Shown here: in pieces, positions 47,761-64,000 of the stretch
Numbering within the stretch: the first letter of the stretch is position 1
How the letters are laid out: every line of letters starts with the position of its first letter
Assembly (NCBI GenBank): GCA_000499405.2
Contig: HG738139.1
Coordinates: 8,022,616 to 8,086,615 of the forward strand
Source of the DNA: Onchocerca volvulus
Lineage: Eukaryota > Nematoda > Chromadorea > Rhabditida > Onchocercidae
Direction: 5' to 3'
Length of the DNA: 64,000 bases
Translations under genes and position numbers: made by a program
Notes under the pieces: generated by a model
Told to the model about the DNA's origin: nothing
Databases searched by the model: none
Seen by the model: the letters and a program-made list of their open reading frames with translations, nothing else

Positions 47761-48843
47761 TCGACCAACAGGTGAAAAAGCGAGGTTGACTGATCATGAG
47801 GCAGCAAATGGAGATCAAGAAAGAAGGAGGGTTCCCGAAAGAATATGTAGGGTTCGGATTTTGGAGAAGAATCAAATTCTGTAGAGCAGTTTTTGACAGA
47901 AGCTGTTTTCCGATGAGAGTTTTTTACAGTTTTCGACAATCAGTTCTACAACGACCCAAATCGACACTTCACCAGGTAATAGTCCGATAACTTCCATCGA
48001 CACGAATGACAAAGAAAAGAATAAACCCAGTTTATCTGGGTATTCTTTGATATTGTCATTACCAACAGTTATTCTTCCATCAACCAATGAATCTTAAAAG
48101 CATTCGTCTCTGTCAAATAAGACTTTCCTGACATCTATTACTGAGCTTGTCGAGTCACAATAGCAACAAGAATCAATCTCCAATCCAATCAATCCACAAA
48201 CCAAATTATATAAATTCAAGCAGATTTTTTCCCTACAGCCTACGGAGCAGGCATGGATGTATATTCGAAATACTATCTGCTTTGGATTTTTATCAGCAAA
48301 AACCCGTGCAGTTATCATGCGAAATGCAGTGGATCTGTTGCTAATCACTGCGCCATATTTTTGATTCTACCAAATTTGAACTTCTGAAAAAAGCCGATAA
48401 TGTTAGCCGCTATTCCATTTAATTCGCTTCGACTGATTCTGTTTCGTATTTAACACTGCCGAGTCTCTAACTGTCAAAACTTGATCTTGCACTTTTTCTA
48501 TTATCATTTATGAACGACTTAATCACTCATCAAGAAAATGAAACTTTTGGCTTATTCATTTCTTGCACTTTTCTTCGGAATTAAAAAGATGCCATCATCA
48601 TGTATGTCTCCAATCAACATTTTTCCATCATTATGCTGAACTGTGAGGATTGATATGCCATATGCAAATTATGCCATATGCAAATTGTTTCGCTGTTTTT
48701 TGAAAATTGAATAGCTAATTTAGTAAAGAAAAATGAATGGTTTGGGAGGATATTATAGGAACTATTGTGCAAAATTTGGGTGATTCCTAATCAACTTTTT
48801 ATTTTTGTGAATAATTTCCAGGAGATTGAGAATAACAGCAACA

Positions 48844-50772
48844 ATGGTGTCAGTTATAGCAATCAAATGGGTACTGTTTGTTAACTTTTCTCATTTTTTA
48901 TAAAAATATAGAAGAAAACGGTTTTTTCGGTAAGAGTAGCTAATTAGGACTAAATTTGAGCGTTGTAAGAATGAAGAGAAACGTTAATATTCTGATAATG
49001 TTATTGTAAGCATCTCCAGGAGATTCAATAAAATCTTGCGAATGTTGCGGCATATTTGTAGATCCTATTTAATCCTATTTTTTCCGCCGTAATCTTATAC
49101 TTACCCAGATTAGTGAGTTCAGGAGTTGCAAACTTCTCGCTTAGATCGAAAAATTTAGATTTGTAACATTGGCAGTGGTGGCGCAGCAACATCGTTGACA
49201 GCACGGGTACTACAGCAAGAGGTCAAGAAGCATGCTTATAGGTCATCCTTATGCTCATCATCAGTTAAAAGATTATGGAGTAAGTCATTCTGCTAAGATT
49301 AAGGAAATTTTGTGATTACTGAATATCAGATTTCGTCTTGTCGTTTGATGAACTGAATTGAAATTAGTTACGAAATGATGAAACTGTTTTGCCACTCAGA
49401 AACCACTTTGTTTGATTTAGATTTACGTGCTCAAACATGCCGTCTTGTCCATACTGATATACGTTTCCCGGACAGCAACGATCGACGCAGTATCACCGAT
49501 CCGACGAAAACTGCTAAATCAACAGAAGATATACGACGCTTAACACGGCAAGGAATCATCTTTGGAAGTAAGCTTATGTAAATCAACTGGGATTTGAATG
49601 CTTATATCTTTTTATTTTCAGATTCAACCATTACTTTCAATTATCTTTAATTCCAGTCTTTAGTTCCAAAATGTGTTTTTTTTTCTTTTATAGTTGGTGG
49701 TGCTACTTATCTATTGATGGCAACGAAGCTTATTCAGAGTTTTGCTTATTTCAAAAATATACCTGGAGATCAACTCGCTCTTAAAACAACAGAAATTAAT
49801 TTGAAAGGAATACCCGAAGGACAGGTTAATATCCTTCTTGGGAAGTTTTTGAGGAAAGAGTTATAGCAAACTGAAGGATAGCAGTGCGATGCATAAATTG
49901 ATTAGAGCAATCTATAGTGATATTATGATCAAGAAAATCAATAAAATCTGTACAATCTGTAGGCATAACGAGAAAGTTGAGAAATTATAAAGAAATAGTA
50001 GTATGGATGTAATTTCGTGATACTATATAATTGCTTTGCAGTGCAAAACGTTCAAATGGCGTGGCAAACCGTTGTTCGTGAAACACCGGACAGAGGAGGA
50101 AATTCAGGAAGCCAGAAATGTGAAATTAAATGAATTGAGAGATCCGGAAGAAGACTCAACTCGTGTACAACGTCCGGAATGGCTCATCGTGATTGGAATA
50201 TGCTCACATCTGGGATGTGTCCCCATACGTATGTTGTTTCCTTATTCTATCATCTCTACAACCCATCTGTTTAGTCAGTTTTTTTTTTTTTTTTTTTTTT
50301 GATTGCCTAATTTCTTAGCATAATCTACAATTTGAGTTTTTTCAAGCTTTTTTTGTCGAAAAACATACATTCTAACTTTTCAAAAAAAACAAAAAAAGTA
50401 AATAAAAGAGAAAATGAAATGCAAATGACCAGAATGGGTGGATTCAATGTGCTGGTTTGAGAATTGGATCGCAAAGCTATTTCAGAAAATTTATATATTG
50501 GAAAGTGATTGTGCCACCACAGCACACTGCATACCACAAGCTATGCTGAATATCGAGCTCGTAGAAATTCATAAAATATCTTTGAGATTATCGAGATTCA
50601 TTTTTATATGTTTATAGATGGAAAAGGTGAATACAATGCGTGGTTTTGTCCATGTCACGGCTCAACATTCGATATGTCGGGTCGTATACGAATAGGACCA
50701 GCACCGAATAATCTCGAAGTACCACCCTACAAATTTTCCGACGATCAAACTGTAGTGATCGGTAATGAATGA
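48844..50772 (+). CDS. isp-1: Rieske iron-sulfur protein of complex III
   Basis: The Rieske protein carries the 2Fe-2S cluster that moves electrons from ubiquinol to cytochrome c1 in the inner mitochondrial membrane. Well-supported exons: one ending at 49279, then 49421-49567, 49694-49824, 50042-50228 and 50618-50772. Landmarks: [19 protein letters not shown], the membrane-anchor region [37 protein letters not shown], and cluster ligands CSHLGC (exon 4) and CPCHGS (exon 5). The protein ends [14 protein letters not shown]. The 5' end is unresolved. A start at 48844, with an acceptor TTTCCAG 21 bases upstream, spliced to 49216 gives 236 aa. A start at 48971 spliced to 49176 gives 252 aa. Both keep frame and give an Arg/Lys-rich presequence. 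Confidence 0.93.
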
Positions 50773-52745
50773 AATTCGTGCATTTGTGATTTTTACTTTT
50801 ATGAAGCAGACTTCAAAAGCCTTTAAAGAATAATGTCAGAACTGAAAGATAAAGAGCGTAATGATATTTACTTAAAAAAAAAGTTTTTTCTTTATTATGA
50901 CATAATGCTGCATATTGAAGTTGTGGATACAGTGGAAAGTGATGTTTGCTTCTCACTAGGTATCTTTTAAAAGCGTAGTAATATTCAAGAATTTTGGATT
51001 TCTTTTTGGCTCTTTGAAAATTCCACTTTTGCTATTTTAGCTTTGTTTCATTGTTTAGATTTAGTTTCTTACATGATTTAATAATCTGATCTCTTTCTGC
51101 TTCGAATGAATGTTTCAGCGTTTCATAAAATGAGCAATAAAACAGCTTAGAACTTTTTTTGGATTTCTGTGGATTGTTTAATTTATGTTTCAAAGTAATG
51201 TTTTCTTCATTGCTTAGCTTAGTGACAAAATTGTACAACTCATCGTAAAAGAAATGGCTTTAACAAAAGGTAAATCAATTATCCATACATTATGCAATCT
51301 GATATAATTACAGTGACAATAATAATTACAATAACTGTTGAATTTATGATTCAGCCAGACGAAAGTTTTCAAAAGCCTAGCTCTAGAAATCTGATGGTCC
51401 TGAAGATGACTGTAATAATCATATCGTTTTCCCTTTTTTCTTCTCTTTTTGTCTTTTGTGTAACAACTCATTTTCTTCCTTTGTTTTTTCTTCACTTTTC
51501 TGTTAGAAAAATACTTTTATTGAATTGAGATGACTGGGCACCATATGGAGACGTATGGATTTCAATGAATCTAATATTTAGTTATTCTTTCCTATTTTAT
51601 TTTCTTCATCATCTTCTTAACAAAATAATTTTAGGGCTATGTTGCAAGCTACGTAAGAATCAAATCATTAAATTCAATATGTCTCATTGTGACAAGTCAT
51701 TCAATTGATTTTCCATTATTCGAATTTGATCACTCTTTTATATACTTCAGATAAATTATATTTATGTCAGAGAATACAAGAAAATAAGTATACCTGGCTG
51801 AAATGATTCTATTCAAGACGTTGAAATATTTGGCGTGAGTCTAGAAAAGAGAAATCTTGAGATGTCTACTTTCAACTTCGTGACAATATAAATCATTAAC
51901 TCTTGCACATGCTCTAAATAGATGTTTTCTGAAGGATGAGTTCATTAATTGTTTTAAAAAAGCTTTTTTTTTATTTCAAAAATTGTCGAAATCAAAAACT
52001 AAATGTTGCTAATCAAACCATAAGATTTTTATAAATTAGGTTTGAAATAAGATCGTTCGATGAAAAAGTTAACTCTGAAGTTCAAGTCTTACCAGTTTCT
52101 CCGCAAATGATGCCTCTTCAAATTGGTTTAAAATTTACCTAGACATAATTAATGGAAACAAGAAAATAATAATCTTCATATTAATTATCCAAGTGCTATA
52201 TAATTCATTTTTGTTTATATATGTCACATCGTTGTCTTGCGTATTAATTTCAACTTCACACAGCAATTCAAATCTTTTAAGGTAGTATTTTATCATTTAT
52301 AGTGTAACATCGCACGATCCTTCATCATGATTATTTCAGAAAAGCTTCTGAAATAAAGAAAAAACTTTTGTAAACTGGTGGGAGCGATCTTTGAACGATG
52401 AATCTTTGCCGTTTATCTACAGATCTGAAGTAACATCATGAAAATTTCGGATTTTTTATAAAATCCATTTCAAATAATGGAACTTAATTTGAGAAAATTG
52501 AAACTTATGGAATTTATGTTGGATGGATCGAAATTACTGCTTTTAGAAGAAAACTGTAAATTTGTAGAAGATTACTTCAAGCCTAATATTATTTTAATCA
52601 AATTGCAATACTTATAAGGAATAAAATAGCACAGTACTGAATAAGGTTATGCTGAAAATTGAAGGTAAAAATATTTGATTTATTCATTAATAATGACATC
52701 TCGAAATATTCTATTCAAAAGGAAAACTATCACCGAATCGCTGTT
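50773..52745. other. Convergent intergenic region
   Basis: About 2 kb between the ends of isp-1 and the unrecognised minus-strand gene. AT-rich, with short unconvincing frames on both strands (for example 51032-51238 and 51292-51528). Nothing else was seen. Confidence 0.5.
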
Positions 52746-54770
52746 TTAAAACCGGGGCATAGACCGAACTTCGGCAAGCGTTCTATCAATTTTCTCCAAA
52801 AAGCTATCTTTTGGTCGTGATGTTATTTGGACAAAGTTTGAGCCAACAATACGTGAGTCCTGGCTCCGAACATACGGGTGTTCAGCGTACATGTATGGTG
52901 TCAGGGGAGTCCTTAAATTGAATATAAATATGTTAGATCTTCATAAATGCTGATATTATATTCTCTCCTCTTACGAGTGCCATTGTTAGATTAAATCCTA
53001 CTAATGTGAAGTTTGTTAATACATTACTAAAAGCAAAAGTGTATCCAATAGATCTAATTGATTATGCATTATTTCGTGAAATATAGATTGAAAAATTAAA
53101 TTACAAGTTAAAAAAAAATTAACAAAAATTAAGAGTTTCAAAAAGTTACATGTCCGATCCTTTATAATCAATAATCATCTGCTTGTTGTTTCGTTTCCAA
53201 TCGTCATTGGCTTTTTTCCGATAGGACGTATAATTATCCTAAATATAAATTTTTGATTTCAATTAATTTTCTCATTAATTTTCTCGTATCATTTGCTTAA
53301 TATGATTTTTCTTGCTGTTCTCATTATTTAACCATAGAACTAATACTGAACGTATCAGAACTTTCAAATATCATTGAAACAGAATTATATTAGATATTCA
53401 TATAATGATGCCTGAAATGTTCTATATATTATACCATTCCTCTATTAAATAAGGAATAGAAAAAATGAACAATAGAATTCTCGAATCTTTCGGAATTAGT
53501 TAAATAATTATCAGATATTCACTGAACTAATCTGCAAATTTTTTTTCTGAAGAAGTCACCACTCTCAATTTTTTATTTTGCAGGACTTTCTTCGTTTTCA
53601 AAACATAATGCTGAGGTTATGCGATGAGATTGATTCAAGAATGTTCAATCTATTCAATTTTTGCGTATTTAATCATTCAAAAAGGTGCTACTGGCAAAAT
53701 CAAGTAATGTGAACTATCAGCATTTTTATTACTTTTTTTTCTAGTAGCACTATTAATTTTAAACTATCAATTTCATTGAGATAGTTATGTCAATGATTTT
53801 TTAAATCATTATGAGATGGTTTTGAGAATTTTCGCTCTCTCTCCGAACTTTTTTTAAATTAGCAAGACAAATTTTCGAACGGCGTTTTCACAGAAAACTT
53901 TCCGAAAAGATGATAATATAGTCGAGATGCAACTGATAGTAAATAATAATTTTATCCCTAGAATTTTCCTTTTCAAAAAAATAACTTTTTAACATTCATT
54001 GCAGACTTGTTGCCTCGCTTCGTAAGATTAATTAAAGTTAATTAAAGCTATAATCAAAATTAATTAAAGTCATAGAAAAGTTTACTATGATGAAGAGAAG
54101 ATCATACCTTACTTTGAAAAGGTGATAATACGGTTGAGCCATAAGTTGAGCTAGCATTGTTTGTTGGATAGTAAGAGGAGTAGGACAGGTAATCCTTACA
54201 TCCTGTTAGGCCATATTCAGTGAACATTTTCTCTAATTTTACTTTCATAATGTCTTCATCAACTTCAAAAATAATATTTTTAATGTTAATGTCAAAATTC
54301 CTTTTAGGTGATTCATTTAGATTAACCTCAAAAATAGAATGAAACAGGCTGAGGAATTTTAAATAATTGAAAAAAAAAAAGGAAATTGAATCAAATATTG
54401 TATATAACTTGCAGGATTCATTCAAAGCAGCAGAGCCGAGTAAATCCTGAACTCGAAGCATGCTGTGAGCACTTATCGAATTATCCGAAGTATCGGACAA
54501 TTTTGGCAATTTGTTTCCGGGACGGAATATGTTACGCACATAATTCTCGAAATTTGTCGTCATTGGTCCGTCAGGAAAAATACTACGATCGTACTTATTT
54601 TCTACACTTGATACCGCACTCGAGAACCAGGTTGATTTCATCGAATCATTCCAAGTTTTTCTATTCGGATCATCATCAAACATCACTTTGTTCTTGCGGC
54701 CATGATTATAGGTTGTTGTACTGTAATTACTGATATTGTTGTTGTTATTTCTGCTGATGTATTCTGACAT
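52746..54770 (-). CDS. Unrecognised 285-aa protein
   Basis: Four exons (54409-54770, 54108-54348, 53150-53238, 52746-52911) sum to a multiple of three. The N-terminus is Asn-rich (MSEYISRNNNNNISNYSTTT). The middle is polar (DDDPNRKTWNDSMKSTWFSS, FPDGPMTTNFENYVRNIFRP). The C-terminus is the best-looking conserved part: MTPLTPYMYAEHPYVRSQDS, then RIVGSNFVQITSRPKD and EKIDRTLAEVRSMPRF. No signal peptide, membrane span or catalytic motif is visible. The intron between exons 1 and 2 (54349-54408, 60 bases) is a multiple of three and open in frame, so an intron-retaining form would still be translatable. The repeated Y/P and charged C-terminus suggests a structural or cytoskeletal role, but no family is assigned. 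Confidence 0.7.
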
Positions 54771-56259
54771 ATTGAAACAAAATCTTCAGCAATCACAGAC
54801 TGTCTAAAAGTAATTTCAAGTAATATAAATGGAACTGACACTTTCGAATTCATCAAAAATACATGAATTCCAACAATTAATTAAAAGAAGATACTATGAT
54901 GAATAGCTCAGAAGTAGAAATACCATACTGATTAAATCATTTTATCATTTTCCAGCTTTAAACTAAATCTGTATCATATCGAAATAACCGAACTAATAGA
55001 TGTGTACTAAATCTGTAGTATCTGTATCAATTCAATCATTTTTAAGAACTAAATGTACTGAAAATTTGCTTAAAATTAAAAATTGAAAAAATATTTGAAA
55101 CGCAACAGTTTTTATTTTTTTCCTATTTAAATGGTATAACACATGACAAAACGAATGAAACAAGATTGCTTTAATAATTTTCATTCCAATCAACAGGCAT
55201 TTCGTCCGTTGATTGGAATAAATACTTTTCACATTTCGTGATCCTTTAAGACCGATTTAGAGGATTTTATGTATGACTTGTAGTTTTCGAAACATTTTCA
55301 TCATAGTTTCCTTGAATTCTATGCCAAATCAATATTTTTCGAAGGCCTCATCATCTTTTACTTGCATAAGGCCAAAAGTCAGTAATGGCATTTCATAAAG
55401 CAGAAAAACAAAGCAAACTTTAAACGAGATGCCTTTCAATCTCTCGCTTGTCTTTATGACTTCGGCAAATTTTCTACTGAAAAGCATTGCTATTTCATTA
55501 TACTGACTAATTTCATCCGTTTTTTTTACAAAGTTTTTTTACGAAATTCTTTTACAAATCCATAAATGAAGAGTTAATAAAATTTACGGCCTTTCTTTTA
55601 ATGCGTATATTTGTGAAATACAAAATGAATTACACCTATTTTTTCATATATTTATCAGCCCTTATATGTTCTAATGATTTCCCAATAAGTATGTAAACTT
55701 CTATTTGGCAATTAATAAGTAAGTTAAGCTAAAAAATCATAAATAATGTAAATCAAACTGAAAATCGTTGCAGTACTGGTGATGCAGCTGTGAGCTGCAA
55801 GTTCGCAAATTTTCATCAATTATGTTTCTTCTTTATCTTCTTCTCGATTGCAGAACAGCTGCTTTAGTCTCTGCCTTGTCGATTGCTGCCTCTTCATCTG
55901 GGCATTTTCTAATACATATACCACACAGCTGACCAACATTCTTCAAACTTATGGCCAAAAGTTGAGCATGCATGAATCTCGCAGTTCGCATATTGCAGTA
56001 CAGATGTAGCGATGTCGTTTCTCTTTAGTACTATCTCTTTTTTAAAATTTGTGGCAAAAATATTTTGAACTGTTCATTTTTGTTCAAATCTATGCAAACC
56101 CTCAATAACTTCAAAAAAATTAGGATTAATCACAGTAACTTTACATGTAGCAAAAAATATCACGATGATTCAAAAAAAAAAAAAAAAGGAAAAAAAATTG
56201 GTATTAACAATAATTGATTCAGGCGGACTTTAGTCTCTGTTTCATAATCTGGCATTTCT
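54771..56259. other. Intergenic region 3' of the glutamate receptor gene
   Basis: AT-rich region containing the promoter side of the 285-aa gene and the 3' UTR of the receptor gene. The only coding-like stretch is the small minus-strand frame at 55833-55991, listed separately. Confidence 0.45.
55833..55991 (-). CDS. Candidate small ORF or terminal exon, 52 aa
   Basis: An ATG-to-TAA frame reading MRTARFMHAQLLAISLKNVG, then QLCGICIRKCPDEEAAIDKA and a basic C-terminus. Composition (charged, balanced codons) is clearly more protein-like than the flanking DNA. No acceptor was identified immediately upstream. It could be an independent microprotein or an alternative last exon of the glutamate receptor gene, whose modelled stop is 270 bases upstream. 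No family recognised. Confidence 0.3.
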   Translation of the reverse strand: MRTARFMHAQLLAISLKNVGQLCGICIRKCPDEEAAIDKAETKAAVLQSRRR

Positions 56260-63979
<7,720 letters not shown>

Positions 63980-64000
63980 CTAAAATAAAATTCTAGGTAA

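Noticed and set aside
47489..47875. 128-codon minus-strand frame that looks like several membrane spans
   Set aside because: It is the complement of the 36-bp minisatellite; hydrophobicity comes from the repeat's base composition.
54386..54733. 115-codon plus-strand frame
   Set aside because: Antisense to the first exon of the unrecognised 285-aa gene, whose four-exon frame closes exactly.

Overview
The window looks like part of an AT-rich nematode genome. Genes are split into many small exons by short introns, with GT..TTTCAG/TTTTAG-type splice sites. Several start codons lie 7-27 bases downstream of an isolated 3' splice acceptor, as expected for spliced-leader trans-splicing. Gene content (bestrophin, an AMPA/kainate-type glutamate receptor, CDK-12, a KANSL2-like protein, Rieske ISP) is animal. 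Intron density and style resemble spirurid/filarial (clade III) worms, but that placement is inference. Exon models below were built by hand. For ten genes the summed exon lengths are an exact multiple of three, an internal check on the splice sites.

Layout. 0-9.5 kb: first coding exon of a coronin gene (minus, rest off the left edge); MPC1, the mitochondrial pyruvate carrier (minus); head-to-head with it at about 330 bp, a small MPLKIP/TTDN1-like gene (plus); then weakly resolved minus-strand exons at 7.1-8.1 kb. 9.5-21.5 kb: two minus-strand RNA-processing/transcription genes, CDK12 (939 aa) and ESS2/DGCR14 (523 aa). 21.5-23.1 kb: a divergent intergenic region with a 165-bp direct duplication and a perfect hairpin. 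23.1-26.1 kb: a short bestrophin (plus). 26.1-32.1 kb: a convergent intergenic region holding a decayed Helitron. 32.1-43.3 kb: a KANSL2-like gene with a long Ser/Thr/Pro-rich tail (944 aa), and upstream on the same strand DCTN4, the dynactin p62 subunit (447 aa); the two could be co-transcribed. 45.4-50.8 kb: UFC1 (UFM1-conjugating enzyme) and the Rieske iron-sulfur protein, both plus. 52.7-54.8 kb: an unrecognised 285-aa gene (minus). 56.3 kb to the right edge: an ionotropic glutamate receptor (minus), lacking its 5' exons, with an orphan receptor-like exon inside one intron.

The genes are mostly housekeeping, plus two membrane channels. No bacterial-type system, CRISPR array, rRNA or confident tRNA was seen. 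The most unusual items are the Helitron relic, the orphan exon in the receptor gene, the KANSL2 C-terminal extension, the duplication-plus-hairpin at 22.3-22.9 kb, two GC-AG introns, and several small unassigned coding-like exons.
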